A stretch of DNA of 64,000 nt from CBDBEU01 sp965204565 (GCA_965204565.1 CBDBEU010000005.1:1860001-1924000), one strand, 5' to 3'; shown: positions 1 through 10,041, counted from the first letter of the stretch. Made by a program: numbers and translations. Notes: generated from the letters alone by a model not told the origin.

Positions 1-19
1 AACTCAAGGGGATAGGCCT

Positions 20-229
20 ATGGCCAAGAGAACAGCCAATTTCCACGAACCCATGATCGACGCTCCGACCGCCGTGGCGGCCCTGGTGATTGCGCTCGAC
101 AAGTCCGGCGCCCTGTCGAAGTAGAACCATGTCGATGTGCTTACTCAGCTATGGATGGATCTGCCGGAAGAGGACGCATTTGACGAAGAAGCGTTCCGCT
201 GTCAGCAGCTTGTCAATTACCTGTCGTAG
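20..229 (+). pseudogene. Small ORF interrupted by an in-frame TAG, unknown function
   Basis: An ATG at 20 follows a purine-rich ribosome-binding stretch (AAGGGGAT) and opens a frame of 34 codons ending in TAG at 122-124. The same frame then runs without further stops to a TAG at 227-229, and the second half is acidic and looks protein-like (it contains LPEEDAFDEEAF). Read together this is a 69-codon gene with one amber stop. I do not recognise the product. It could equally be a true 34-residue peptide followed by chance open frame. Confidence is low. Confidence 0.3.
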
Positions 230-263
230 TTGAGCACCCCCTCCGCGCGGGGCGGCAGCCCGT

Positions 264-1160
264 TCAGCGGCCTACGGAATAGGCGGAAACGTCGATGCGG
301 CTGCTGATATAGGCCAGGATCGTTGCCACCAGCCCATAGGCGAGCAGCACCGCACAGATCGTCTCGATCGACATGCCGTGATCAAGACCAAGCCCCAGAA
401 CCGCCGGCCCGGCAGCGGACGATACCACCATCATCACCACCGCAAAGCTGCGGATCGTGCCAAGCCTTCGCGTGCCATAGACCTCAACCCACACCGCGCC
501 GACCCTCGGTTTCACCAGGCCCAGCGACAAGCCGATCAGCGACATGAATATGAACGCCGACGGCACTGAGCTCGCGAGCCCCAATATGGCGATACCGGCG
601 AACATCGGCATGTTCATCAGCACCATCATCACCCGCGACGTCCAGCGATCGACCACATGGCCCACCGCGATGCACCGAAGGCCGAGGCCACCAGTTCTTG
701 GCCACCCCAACCGCTTCAATGTGAAAAATCAGCGTCATGGAGACAAACGACAGATACATGAGCACCGGCAGGGCGAGCCAGAAATAGCGCGTCGAGGCGA
801 CAATCTTGAGCCCGTCCAGTGCCCGTGGTGGACGCGCATTTCCCTGCAATGCGGACGGCGAGGTGAATTCAGGACGTCCAGCGACGAGTTTCAGGAGCAC
901 CGGCAGCGCCACCAGCGCTAGGAACAGTCCAACACCCAGATAACTTGCCCGTCAGCCGACGAGATCGATCATGAATACGGCAATGCTCGGAAGTACCGCG
1001 GTCGCCAATGCAAAGCCCATGGATGTGAGCAACAGCGCAAGGCCGCGGCTTGATCCGAAACAGCGCGCACGGAAGTGATCGAGACATGGGTCATCAGCCC
1101 TGGCCGAACAGGCGCAACAGCAAAAATGCGAAAAACAGACCGATCGGCCCGGTCACGCTC
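264..1160 (-). pseudogene. MFS transporter, frameshifted remnant
   Basis: Three overlapping minus-strand frames join into one major facilitator superfamily permease. The N-terminal part (about 1160-960) contains a GQGLMTHVSIT-like segment, the middle part (about 912-720) has hydrophobic helices, and the C-terminal part (719-264) has several clear transmembrane helices and ends in a normal stop. At least two frameshifts separate them, and the N-terminus is lost into the mmsB remnant at about 1160. No intact frame codes for a full permease, so a functional transporter is unlikely if the sequence is right. The substrate cannot be told. Confidence 0.65.
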
Positions 1161-1443
1161 ACCGCCCACAAGCGCCAAACCCGCGCGTCTCGGCCGCGCC
1201 GATCATCGCCCGCGCGGTCTCAATATCGATGGTCGAACAGTCGATCAGCAATGAGCCGGTCTCGGCCGCGTCCATCACCTTGTCGTCTTCCAAATAGACC
1301 GAGCGCGCATGTTCGCCCGCCCGTGCATTGGCCTTGGCAACCCGGTCAAAGGCGCGCACGGCATGGCCGCCCTTGATCAGATTGGCGACCATCGGCCCGC
1401 CCATATTGTCCAGCCCGATAAATCCGATATTGGCCATCGCCAT
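1159..1443 (-). pseudogene. mmsB: 3-hydroxyisobutyrate dehydrogenase (mmsB) N-terminal fragment
   Basis: The frame starts with the NAD-binding Rossmann motif GFIGLDNMGGPM and later carries SLLIDCSTID, both typical of 3-hydroxyisobutyrate dehydrogenase, which oxidises 3-hydroxyisobutyrate to methylmalonate semialdehyde in valine breakdown. Family members are about 295 residues; this frame has only 94. About 25-30 residues are missing between the Rossmann fold and the segment HARSVYLEDDKVMDAA, and the protein breaks off where the MFS remnant begins. It sits just downstream of the hydrolase that makes its substrate, so the operon order fits, but the enzyme cannot be functional. Confidence 0.8.
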
Positions 1444-1451
1444 CTCCCGCC

Positions 1452-2522
1452 TCAGTTGTTGTGCACCGACCGATCGAAACAGGGCTCGCCCGGTAGGGCA
1501 CGAAAATAATCATCAATTGCCGCTTCGCTGACCTCTGTCAGACTTGCCGGGCGCCAGTCTGGCGCGCCGTCCTTGTCGATGATCAAGGCGCGGGTGCCTT
1601 CGAAGAAATCATGGCCGTCATAAAAATGCGCAGCAAGCCGGTATTCCATCGCCATCACATCTTCGATGCGTTCAAGGCCCCTGCCCGCGCGCAATTGGCG
1701 CAAGGCGACCTTGAGGCTGGTCGGCGACATCACCGCAATCACCTGCAACTGCTTTTGCGCCCATTCCGAGCCCTCGCCGTCGAGCGCCGTCAAGACCTCT
1801 TCAACCGAGGCGGCACCAAAACACCGGTCGATCTCGGCGCGATGTGCCTTCAGCGGCGGCGTGCCCGCATCTGCGCCATGGCCATGCAGGATCTCATCGA
1901 TTGCAGCGCGGTCAAGCCGTCCGGCGCGTTCAAGATCGTCGATCAGTAGCTCCTGGGCATCGGAGGGAATGAATATGTCGCCAATCCCGGCATAAAGCGT
2001 ATCGGCAGCGCCCATCCGGTAGCCGGTAAGCGCCAAATACATGCCGACCTCGCCCGGACAGCGATTGAGAAACCAGCTGGCGCCGACATCGGGAAAAAGG
2101 CCGATACCGGTCTCGGGCATGGCAAATGTCGTGCGCTCGGAAACAATGCGGTGCGAGCCATGAACCGAAATCCCGGCACCGCCGCCCATCGTCACCCCGT
2201 CCATCAGCGCCAGATAGGGCTTGGGATAGCGATGAATGACAATATCGAGCTTGTATTCGTATGCATAGTAGATTCGGCCGAAATCGCTGCCGCGGCGCTG
2301 ATAAAGCTCGCGAATGTCGCCGCCGGCGCTGAAGGCGCACTCGCCAGCGCCGCGAATGGCCACCGCCGCGATGTCATCGGCTAAGGACCAATCGCTGAGC
2401 TTTGCCGAAAGCGCCTCGATCATCTTGAGGCTCACCGCGTTGAGCGCCTGTGGCTTGTTGAGCGTGATCAGCCCGAGCACGCCGCGCTGTTCGAATAAAA
2501 TGTCATCCTCACCGCCGCTCAT
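1452..2522 (-). CDS. 3-hydroxyisobutyryl-CoA hydrolase (enoyl-CoA hydratase/isomerase family)
   Basis: This 356-residue protein matches 3-hydroxyisobutyryl-CoA hydrolase in length and motifs. The crotonase-fold core shows LNKPQALNAVS near the N-terminus, the oxyanion-hole segment MGGGAGISVHGSHRI, and the hydrolase signature FAMPETGIGLFPDVGASW. It would release 3-hydroxyisobutyrate from its CoA ester in valine catabolism. A GTG at 2528 is possible, but ATG at 2522 is preferred. It lies about 10 nt after the stop of the upstream acyl-CoA dehydrogenase and is surely co-transcribed with it. The next pathway enzyme downstream, mmsB, is broken. Confidence 0.9.
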   Translation of the reverse strand: MSGGEDDILFEQRGVLGLITLNKPQALNAVSLKMIEALSAKLSDWSLADDIAAVAIRGAGECAFSAGGDIRELYQRRGSDFGRIYYAYEYKLDIVIHRYPKPYLALMDGVTMGGGAGISVHGSHRIVSERTTFAMPETGIGLFPDVGASWFLNRCPGEVGMYLALTGYRMGAADTLYAGIGDIFIPSDAQELLIDDLERAGRLDRAAIDEILHGHGADAGTPPLKAHRAEIDRCFGAASVEEVLTALDGEGSEWAQKQLQVIAVMSPTSLKVALRQLRAGRGLERIEDVMAMEYRLAAHFYDGHDFFEGTRALIIDKDGAPDWRPASLTEVSEAAIDDYFRALPGEPCFDRSVHNN

Positions 2523-2531
2523 GCGCACCGC

Positions 2532-3671
2532 CTATTGCCCAAGCAGGTCGCGTGCAACAATCAGCCGCATGATTTCGTTGGTGCCTTCGAGGATCTGGTG
2601 CACCCGCAAATCACGCAAATAACGCTCAATACCGAATTCCTTCAGATAGCCATAACCGCCATGCAGCTGCAGCGCCTGATTGACCACATCAAAGCCAGCA
2701 TCGGTGGCGATGCGCTTGGCCATCGCCGCCGCTGCCGTGGTGCCCGGCATGTCATTGTCCAGCATCCAGGCGGCGCGGTGGATCATCACCCGCGCCAATT
2801 CAAGATCGCTTGCCATGTCGGCGAGGCGAAACTGCAGTGCCTGAAAATCAGCGAGCTTCTTGCCGAATTGCCGGCGCTCGGTGAGATAGCCTGTCGTTAC
2901 CTCAAGCGCTGCCCGCGCACCGCCGATTGAACACGCGCCGATATTGAGCCGCCCGCCATCAAGGCCCTGCATGGCGATGGCAAAACCGTCTCCCTCGCCG
3001 CCTATGAGATTTGCCGCCGGCACCCGGCAGTTCTCGAAGATCACCGCGGCAGTCGGCTGGCTGTTCCAGCCGAGCTTTTGTTCAAGCTTGCCGAAGGAAA
3101 GACCGGCCGTGTCCTTTTCAACGATCAGACAGCTGATGCCCTTGGGGCCGTCTTCGCCGGTGCGTACCATGCTGAGATAAAGGTCCGAAACCGAGCCGCC
3201 TGAAATGAACGCCTTCTCGCCATTGAGGATATAGTCGTCGCCATCACGCTTGGCGGTGCTGCGCAAGGATGCCGCATCCGATCCCGAACCCGGCTCGGTC
3301 AGGCAATAGCTCGCCAGATGCTCCATCGTCATCAGCTTCGGGACAAAGCGCTCCCGTTGGGCCTCATCGCCAAACCGGTCGATCATCCAGCCGACCATAT
3401 TGTGGATCGAGGTATAGGCCGCCATTGACGGGCAGGCGCTGGCCAGTTCCTCGAAAATCAGTGTGGCATCAAGCCGGCCAAGGCCCGATCCACCATGCGC
3501 CTCAGCGCAATAGATGCCGGCAAGGCCGAGCACGGCGGCTTCGCGCAAGGTTTCAACCGGAAAGATCTTGTTCTCGTCCCACTCGGCCGCATGGGGCGCC
3601 ATGCGCTCATTGGCAAAACCGCGCACCATATCCCTGATCGCGATCTGCTCGGATGAGAGTGAGAAATCCAT
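2532..3671 (-). CDS. Acyl-CoA dehydrogenase, probably isobutyryl-CoA dehydrogenase
   Basis: A full-length 379-residue acyl-CoA dehydrogenase. Visible family features are the N-terminal alpha domain, the FAD/substrate segment CLTEPGSGSDAASL, the GARAALEVTTGYLTERRQFG helix region and the C-terminal QLHGGYGYLKEFGIERYLRD followed by LEGTNEIMR with the catalytic glutamate. Operon linkage to 3-hydroxyisobutyryl-CoA hydrolase and a mmsB remnant points to isobutyryl-CoA to methacrylyl-CoA oxidation in valine degradation, with electrons passed to ETF. The exact acyl preference is inferred from context, not from specificity residues. Confidence 0.88.
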   Translation of the reverse strand: MDFSLSSEQIAIRDMVRGFANERMAPHAAEWDENKIFPVETLREAAVLGLAGIYCAEAHGGSGLGRLDATLIFEELASACPSMAAYTSIHNMVGWMIDRFGDEAQRERFVPKLMTMEHLASYCLTEPGSGSDAASLRSTAKRDGDDYILNGEKAFISGGSVSDLYLSMVRTGEDGPKGISCLIVEKDTAGLSFGKLEQKLGWNSQPTAAVIFENCRVPAANLIGGEGDGFAIAMQGLDGGRLNIGACSIGGARAALEVTTGYLTERRQFGKKLADFQALQFRLADMASDLELARVMIHRAAWMLDNDMPGTTAAAAMAKRIATDAGFDVVNQALQLHGGYGYLKEFGIERYLRDLRVHQILEGTNEIMRLIVARDLLGQ

Positions 3672-3733
3672 CGGTCACGAACCTTTTGGTGAAGCAGGCA
3701 AGCAACAACGCCGGTGTTCGGCAGGCAGACCGC

Positions 3734-4767
3734 TCACGCCGCAGAAGCGTCAGCTTTCCGGTCGGCGAATTCCGGCATGATTTCGCCCGCGAAAACGCGC
3801 AGCGCCTCATGCGATAGCCCGACATCCATCATCAGGATGTGTATTCAACGCCGAGGTCTTCAAGCTCCTTGATGCGGCCGACAATCTCTTCCGGATCGCC
3901 GATCAGGGCGGCAATTTCCATGCCTTTGCAGATATCATCCATCGAGGTTGGAAGACCCAGGCTCGACTGCTTCTTGGTGTCGCGCTGAAGTTCTGCCGCC
4001 TTGAGCAGAAATGCCGCACGGTGCTCGTAAGCAAGCTCGCGCCCGTGCTTGTTGGCGGTCAGATGAAAGGCGCGCGTCACCCCCACCCGGTGGAGGTGAT
4101 AGGTGTGGCCGACCTCTTCCAGCGCTTGCCGGTAGATGTCGATGCGCTCGCCAATCAGCTCGGGCGCCGCGATTTGGTCGAGCAGCAGATTGAAATCCTC
4201 CTCCTCCGCCGCCGCGCGCTGGCTTGGCGGGCCTCCCGCCCCCAACCAGAATGACGGATGTGACCGTTGCACCGGTGCCGGCTCGATCAGCACATTTTCA
4301 AAACCCCAATGCTTGGTAATGATGGGAAAACCGCCCCTTGCTGGTCCATGCCTTGCGGATGAAATCCACGCATTCGTCATAGCGCTCGCCCGCTTCATCA
4401 AACGGAATGCAGAAACCTTCAAATTCGCTCCGCCGGTAGCCGCGACCCAGCCCGAGGTCCAGCCGTCCTTCGGACAGCACGTCGAGCGTTGCTGCCTGTT
4501 CGACCAGCAGCGCCGGATTGTGCCAGGTCAACACGCTGACGGCAGTACCAAGGCGTATTGTCGTGGTGCGCGCCGCCAGAAAGCACAGATAATTGAGCAC
4601 CGCGGAAATCTGCGAGATACCGCTGAATGATGCTCGACGATGAAGAAGCTCTTGAAGCCCAGCTCTTCGGCCTCACACACATAATCGGTAAAGGCGCCAT
4701 AGACCTCCCGCTCGGTGGTGATGTTGACCAGGCGCGCCGCGGCGCCGCCAAAAAGACCGAACTGCAA
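3734..4767 (-). pseudogene. LLM-class flavin-dependent monooxygenase, multiply frameshifted
   Basis: The frames in order are 4767-about 4600 (MQFGLFGG start, FFIVEHH), 4600-4298 (IRLGTAVSVLTWHNP, LDVLSEGRLDLGLGRGYR, a luciferase-like monooxygenase signature), 4422-3832 (C-terminal half, IGDPEEIVGRIKELEDLGVE), and a short last frame 3832-3734 (SHEALRVFAGEIMPEF). Together they restore a protein of about 340 residues of the bacterial luciferase-like FMN/F420 oxidoreductase family. Three frame changes are needed, so as written it is not translated whole. The substrate is unknown. Either a decayed gene or local sequence error. Confidence 0.75.
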
Positions 4768-5084
4768 GTCAATCTCCCATTATTGGCCAACCGGCCCGCC
4801 ATCTACCCCAAGACAGCTAGCGCAAGATAGCCAGCGCGCAATGGTCTGCGCAAGACAGTCAGTGCAAGATGGCAATCTTGTATTGAGCCGGCCGGCAAAT
4901 CCCACTCACAACTGGACTATTGGACCACTCCGGGTGGCGCGCCAACCGGGCAGTGAATGTCCCGGTCCGGCAAACCTTCCGCAGGCCAATGGTTGCATCG
5001 ATCACGCAAACTGCGATCTATGGAACCCGGTCGCGTACCAAAGAGCCATGCGGCCGCGCTTACACTAACGAGGGAGCCATCTGC
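4768..5084. other. Divergent intergenic region
   Basis: About 315 bases separate the monooxygenase remnant and the mechanosensitive channel remnant, which are transcribed away from each other. No gene is seen. The stretch 4815-4880 holds loose copies of GCGCAAGA/GTGCAAGA spaced 20-40 bases apart. TGGACTATTGGACCA at 4913-4927 is an imperfect palindrome of GntR-operator type, but nothing in the context confirms it. Confidence 0.3.
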
Positions 5085-7293
5085 ATGGCCGCCATCGCCA
5101 CCATCGTCTTGACCAGCGCGGCGATCGCGCAAACATCACAAAGTACCGCGCCGGCGGCCTTGAAAGTATCATCGAGGGTGCGCGCTACAGCGGCGCCACC
5201 GTGATCGTCATCCAGCAGGGCGCGTCCGAGGCCGAGACCGCTCAGCCTGAAAAAACCCCGCAACAGGAACTGGGCGAGACCGCCCTTCTGGCGTGCCAGA
5301 ACCTCGTTGCGATTTTTCGCGAACTGCCCGCATTTCCCGCCCGCGCGGTAGATGCGATCCGCCAGCACGATCCGGCAGGCTCGGCCAGCTGGCCGCTGGT
5401 GACAATGCTCTACACCCAATTGTTCCTCGCCATCGGCTGGGGCGCGGACCGGATGCTGCACCGCTGGGAGCGGCCTCATTTTGCCTATCTGTTCAATCCG
5501 GTACCGCAAAGCCGGGCGAAAAAGATATCCTATGTGCCGTTTCGCGCGTTGATGCAGTCGCTCGCCGTTTTCCTGCAATGTCTGGTCGCAGTGCTGCTGG
5601 TTTATGCAATCAATGACGGTGCCGATCATGCGCGCGCCACCACCCTTATCATCATTGCCGGTGTCGGTGCGGTGCGCCCTGCATCCGTATTTTTCCAGAA
5701 CCTGTTCGTTCCCTATGAGCCCGGCCACCGCCTGCTCAATCTCACCGACGCCGATGCCAAAAACCTGCAACGCCAGATCGTCAGCGTGATTGCCGTTATC
5801 GCCGTGGCGTTCTGTGTCTGCATGTGGATGGACGCGCTTGGCCTGCACTTCAAGGCCCACACGCTGAGCCTGGTCGTGTCGGTCGGCCTCTGTCGGCGGT
5901 GCTGATCGCGGTCTATGCGCTGATCAACCGCCGGGTGATCGGCAACATGATTCTGGGAGCAGGCGCGCCTGAGGCCAAGCCGGCGGCGCTGCGCGCCTTT
6001 GCGCGCATCTGGCATTGCCGGTCATGGTCTATGTGGTTGCCGCCTTTGCCACCACCACCGTGCGCCTGGTCACCAGCCAGCCCAATGCACTGGGGCTGGT
6101 GGTGGCGCCAGTGCTGCTGATATTTGCCGCCCTTGCCGTGAACGGCGTGGCGCTGCTGGTGATCGAATGGGCGTTTACCCGGCGGCAGCGCCACGCCATT
6201 GCCTCGGACGCCGAAGGGCTTGAGGACAATCTTGACCTCGCCTCGGCGATGCATGGACTGCAGGGGCTGACCGAGCACACAGCCGGTCTCATTATCATCG
6301 CCGGAACATTCTGGCTGATCGCGGCGGGCTGGGGCATCGACATCGCCGGGCATGGCACAGTGCTGCACAATGTATGGGAAATCGTGCTGATCGCGTTCCT
6401 CGCCTATATTTCCTATAAGGCGGTCAAGGTCACCATCGACCGCAAGATCGCCGAGGAAGTCGGCGAGCCGGTCGAGTTGGAACTGAGCGCCGAGGGCTGC
6501 GGTCAGGGTGCCTCGCGCCTTGGAACGCTGTTGCCGCTGTTCCGCAATTTCCTGGTTGTTCTGATCTTTACCATCGCGGTGATGATCGCGCTGTCCGAAC
6601 TCGGCGTCGATATCGGCCCGCTATTCGCCGGCGCCGGCGTTGTGGGCGTTACCGTTGGTTTTGGCTCGCAAACCCTGATCCGCGATATTTTCTCAGGCGC
6701 GTTTTTCCTCATCGATGACGCCTTCCGCAAGAACGAATACATCAAGATCGCCGGCACGCGCGGCACGATCGAGAAAATCTCGGTGCGCTCCATGCAGCTG
6801 CACCATCACATGGGCAGGCTGCACACCATTCCGTTTGGCGAAATCACCCAGTTCATCAATTTCTCGCGTGACTGGGTGATGATGAAACTGCCATTGCGCG
6901 TGCCATACGACACCGACATTGAAAAAGTGCGCAAGCTGATCAAGGGCCTCGGCCAGGAGCTTCTCAAACACCCGGAAATCGGGCACCTGTTCCTGGAGCC
7001 GCTGAAGAGCCAGGGCGTCTACCAGATGGAAGATTCGGCGATGATCATCCGGGTCAAACTCATGACCAAACCGGGCGATCAGTTTTCCATCCGCAAGGTT
7101 GTCTGTGCGCGCATCCGCGAACTGTTCGAGGAAAACGGCATCCGCCTTGCCAGCCGAGAGGTGACGGTGCGCGTGGCCGACACACCCGCATCGGAACATT
7201 TGAGCGACGAGGCGCAAGGTCATCGCCGGCGCAGTCAGACCGCCACTCGACGAAGAAAACGAGGCCGTTGCGGCCTCAGAACCAAAACGCTGA
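5085..7293 (+). pseudogene. Mechanosensitive ion channel (MscS family), frameshifted
   Basis: The start MAAIATIVLTSAAIAQT is a signal peptide with a GAGGGAG ribosome site upstream. The coding frame then changes near 5160, near 5890, near 6010 and again near 7215. The joined product is a long MscS-type channel of roughly 730 residues: a periplasmic N-terminal part, many membrane helices, and a textbook MscS core with the pore helix and beta domain (LFAGAGVVGVTVGFGSQTLIRDIFSG and NFSRDWVMMKLPLRVPYDTD). After the last shift the protein ends in EENEAVAASEPKR before TGA 7291-7293. The longest intact frame, 6015-7215, covers the whole channel core. Confidence 0.75.
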
Positions 7294-7339
7294 TCCAACT
7301 ATTTATTGTGACGCACCGTCTGATTTTTCGGCCGTCCTG

Positions 7340-7519
7340 CTATTCGATTGTGAAGCTTTGCTCGGCCAGCTTTTTGCCATCATGCCATATCTGGAATATC
7401 CGGATACCGGGTACGATTTCCCATTCGTTTTCAAAGCCGTACCCAAGATAAACCGTCTCGCCGATCATCTTTGTGCGCTGATACGCGCTCTGCAATAGCG
7501 GCTCTGGCCGGTCCGGCAC
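7340..7519 (-). pseudogene. DUF3859 C-terminal remnant
   Basis: A 59-residue frame on the minus strand contains YGFENEWEIVPGIRIFQIW and KLAEQSFTIE, which match the end of DUF3859 domain proteins (usually about 150 residues). A TAG lies in frame just upstream, and the only nearby start is a GTG at 7519. I take it as the surviving end of a truncated gene. It is too short to be listed by length filters. Confidence 0.5.
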
Positions 7520-7564
7520 CCCTTTAAAACGGCAGCACTCCTAGCGGGCTGCCGGGTTCGCGAT

Positions 7565-7936
7565 TCATGTCTTGCGCCTAGGTTTCTTTGCCTTTTTCGC
7601 CTTTGGCTTGGCGGCAACGGCAATATTGTGGGCCTGCCGTGCCCAGACCACAAGTTCATCCGGCTCGTCGTAAAGATGCTCTGTCACTTGCCAATATGAC
7701 ATGGCGACGGGTTTGCGATCCTTGGCCTGATAGATGAAGAGCCACTTGCCCTCGGCCTCAAAGCGATCATTGCTTGTCTCGTCAGCTTTGAAATAGAGCG
7801 TGTCATCGGCGATCAGGCCGAACATCACGCCATCGAGATAGACACCGCCGCCGCCAAACATCTTGCGGATGGTGACCGGCCCGAGGCCCGACAGCACATC
7901 GCGGAGAAATTCCTCATAGCCCGGCGTGACGGACAT
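7565..7936 (-). CDS. TfoX/Sxy family protein (N-terminal domain)
   Basis: A 123-residue protein with the TfoX N-terminal domain fold: RKMFGGGGVYLDGVMFGLIADDTLYFKAD at residues 24-52, then FIYQAKDRKPVAMSYWQV. The C-terminus is a basic tail (AKPKAKKAKKPRRKT). In gamma-proteobacteria TfoX/Sxy promotes competence-gene expression, but single-domain alphaproteobacterial members have no defined role. It lies 16 bases downstream of sufA on the same strand and may be the last gene of the SUF transcript. Confidence 0.8.
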   Translation of the reverse strand: MSVTPGYEEFLRDVLSGLGPVTIRKMFGGGGVYLDGVMFGLIADDTLYFKADETSNDRFEAEGKWLFIYQAKDRKPVAMSYWQVTEHLYDEPDELVVWARQAHNIAVAAKPKAKKAKKPRRKT

Positions 7937-7951
7937 TGAGTGGCCGGTCGG

Positions 7952-8335
7952 TCAGGTCGGTTCGAATTCGGTCGGCGGAACCGCCGGGGTGATTGACACG
8001 GACTCGCCGCAGCCGCAAGCCGAGGTTTCGTTCGGATTGCGGAACACAAAGCCCGAACGCAATTTTTCGATCTCGTAATCCATCTCGGTGCCGAGCAGAA
8101 ACAGAACCGCCTTGGCATCGACCAGAACGGTGACGCCCTTGTCCTCGACCACCTCGTCCAGCTGATCGCATGTCGCGGCATATTCCATGGTATAGGACAT
8201 CCCGGCGCAGCCGCCATTGGTAACGCCAACGCGAACGCCAGCGATCTCGTGATCGGCACGGGAGATAATGCCCTTTATGTGCTCTGCAGCACGGTCGGTG
8301 AGCGTGATCACCGAGGGGCGTGGACGGCTCGCCAT
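7952..8335 (-). CDS. sufA: SufA/IscA-type Fe-S carrier protein
   Basis: A 127-residue A-type carrier (HesB/IscA/SufA). The three conserved cysteines are present: one in VTNGGCAGMSY and two in the C-terminal CGCGES. These hold a [2Fe-2S] or [4Fe-4S] cluster that is passed from the SufBCD scaffold to target proteins. The gene is near the end of the iscR-suf operon, 9 bases after sufT, which fits its role. Confidence 0.92.
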   Translation of the reverse strand: MASRPRPSVITLTDRAAEHIKGIISRADHEIAGVRVGVTNGGCAGMSYTMEYAATCDQLDEVVEDKGVTVLVDAKAVLFLLGTEMDYEIEKLRSGFVFRNPNETSACGCGESVSITPAVPPTEFEPT

Positions 8336-8344
8336 ATCAGCCTC

Positions 8345-8773
8345 CTACCACATATTGAGCGCGACACGTGCTTCATCCGACATGCGATCCATGTCCCACG
8401 GCGGATCGAACACCATATTGACGCGGGCACCGGCGACACCGGCCACCGAAGCCAAGGCATTTTCAACCCAGATCGGCATTTCACCAGCCACCGGACAGCC
8501 CGGTGCGGTCAGCGTCATGTCGACGCTGACTATCCGGTCGTCGTCGATCTCAACCCTATAGATAAGGCCTAATTCATATATGTCGACCGGGATTTCCGGG
8601 TCGTAAACGGACTTGAGCGCGGCGATGATGTCAGCGGTCAGCCGCTCGAGCTCCTCGGGCGGAAGCTCACTGGCCTCACCGTCCTCATCCGGCTTGCTTT
8701 GCGGCGCTGGCGCGGCATTGGGCTCGGAGGTCTCGGTATCGATCACGTCCCGTTCCATCTCGCTACTTCCCAT
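8345..8773 (-). CDS. sufT: SUF system protein SufT (DUF59/MIP18 family)
   Basis: A 142-residue protein. The first 40 residues are acidic and low in complexity; the rest is a DUF59 domain with SVYDPEIPVDIYELGLIYRV and MTLTAPGCPVAGEMP, containing the conserved cysteine. SufT proteins act in Fe-S cluster maturation. ATG at 8773 is preferred over the GTG one codon earlier. It lies between sufS and sufA, as in many alphaproteobacterial suf operons. Confidence 0.9.
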   Translation of the reverse strand: MGSSEMERDVIDTETSEPNAAPAPQSKPDEDGEASELPPEELERLTADIIAALKSVYDPEIPVDIYELGLIYRVEIDDDRIVSVDMTLTAPGCPVAGEMPIWVENALASVAGVAGARVNMVFDPPWDMDRMSDEARVALNMW

Positions 8774-8790
8774 CACTCAATACCCTGCCA

Positions 8791-10041
8791 TCACTCGAAA
8801 AACCGGCGGCAGGCAACAAGGGCCTCAACCAGCGCATCGACCTCGGCTCTGGTGTTGTACATGCCAAAGGAGGCGCGGCAGGTCGAGTTCGCACCGAAGC
8901 GGGCAAGCAGCGGCTCGGCGCAATGAGTGCCGGCTCTGACGGCAATGCCCGAGCGGTCGATGATGGTCGAGACATCATGGGCGTGGGCGCCTTCCATCTC
9001 GAAGGAAAAGATCGCGCCCCTGCCCGGCGCATCGCCCAGCACACGGATAGAGTTGAGTTCGGCGAGACGCTCGCACGCATAAGACGCTAGATCGGCCTCA
9101 TGCGCCATGATCTCGGGCCGGCCCACACTCTCGATATAGTCAAGCGCGGCAGCCAGCCCAACGGTCTGCACAATTGGCGGGGTTCCGGCCTCGAAGCGCT
9201 GAGGCGGGTCGCCATAGGTGATGCGGTCGGTGAACACCTCGGAAATCATCTCGCCACCACCCTGATAGGGTGGCATGCTGGCCAGCAGTTCCTTGCGGCC
9301 ATAGAGCACGCCGATGCCCGACGGCCCGTAAAGCTTGTGGCCGGTCATGGCATAAAAATCGACACCCAGATCGCGAACATCGACATCAAGATGCACCGCA
9401 CCCTGGCTGCCATCGATAACCACCGGAATACCACGCTGATGGGCGATCTCGACGATCTGCTTGATCGGCACGACGGTGCCCAGAACGTTCGACATATGGG
9501 TGATCGAAACCAGTTTAGTCTTGTCGCTCAGGAGTTCGGTAAAGCCATCCAGATCGAACTCGCCGGTATCGCTGACCAGCGCCCATTTGATCACTGCACC
9601 GCGCCGTTCGCGGTGGAAATGCCAAGGCACGATATTGGAATGGTGCTCCATGATCGACAGCACGATCTCGTCGCCCTCGCCCAGCACTTCGCCGCCAAAT
9701 GACTGGGCCACCAGATTGAGCGCTTCGGTGGCGTTCTTGGTGAAGATGATCTCGTCAGCCGAGGCGGCATTGAGGAATTTTCTTACAGTCTCGCGAGCGG
9801 CCTCGTAGTTCTCGGTGGCGCGGTTGGACATGTAGTGCAGGCCGCGGTGAACATTGGAATACTCGGCCTCATAGGCGAGGCGCACCGCGTCGATCACGGC
9901 GCGCGGCTTCTGGGCCGAGGCGGCACTGTCGAGATAGACCAGCGGCTTGTCATAGACGATTGAGGACAGAATCGGGAAGTCGGCGCGAATGCGCTCAACG
10001 TCATAGGATGAAGAGCGGGACTGTCCGGCCACTTCAAGCAT
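8791..10041 (-). CDS. sufS: Cysteine desulfurase SufS
   Basis: A 416-residue group II cysteine desulfurase. PLP-binding lysine is in AMTGHKLYGPSGIGVLYG and the active-site cysteine is in VRAGTHCAEPLL. It removes sulfur from L-cysteine as a persulfide for the SufBCD scaffold. A frame exists up to 10068, but ATG 10041 (MLEVAGQ) has GGGAGAAA just upstream and gives the usual length; it overlaps the sufD stop by 8 bases, indicating translational coupling. No sufE gene is seen in the operon. Confidence 0.93.
   Translation of the reverse strand: MLEVAGQSRSSSYDVERIRADFPILSSIVYDKPLVYLDSAASAQKPRAVIDAVRLAYEAEYSNVHRGLHYMSNRATENYEAARETVRKFLNAASADEIIFTKNATEALNLVAQSFGGEVLGEGDEIVLSIMEHHSNIVPWHFHRERRGAVIKWALVSDTGEFDLDGFTELLSDKTKLVSITHMSNVLGTVVPIKQIVEIAHQRGIPVVIDGSQGAVHLDVDVRDLGVDFYAMTGHKLYGPSGIGVLYGRKELLASMPPYQGGGEMISEVFTDRITYGDPPQRFEAGTPPIVQTVGLAAALDYIESVGRPEIMAHEADLASYACERLAELNSIRVLGDAPGRGAIFSFEMEGAHAHDVSTIIDRSGIAVRAGTHCAEPLLARFGANSTCRASFGMYNTRAEVDALVEALVACRRFFE

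Noticed and set aside
4913..4927. GntR-type operator TGGACTATTGGACCA
   Set aside because: Imperfect palindrome, no GntR gene nearby and both flanking genes are pseudogenes.
5060..5860. 266-codon open frame antisense to the mechanosensitive channel
   Set aside because: No family features, rich in His/Arg/Gly as expected for the antisense of GC-rich coding DNA.
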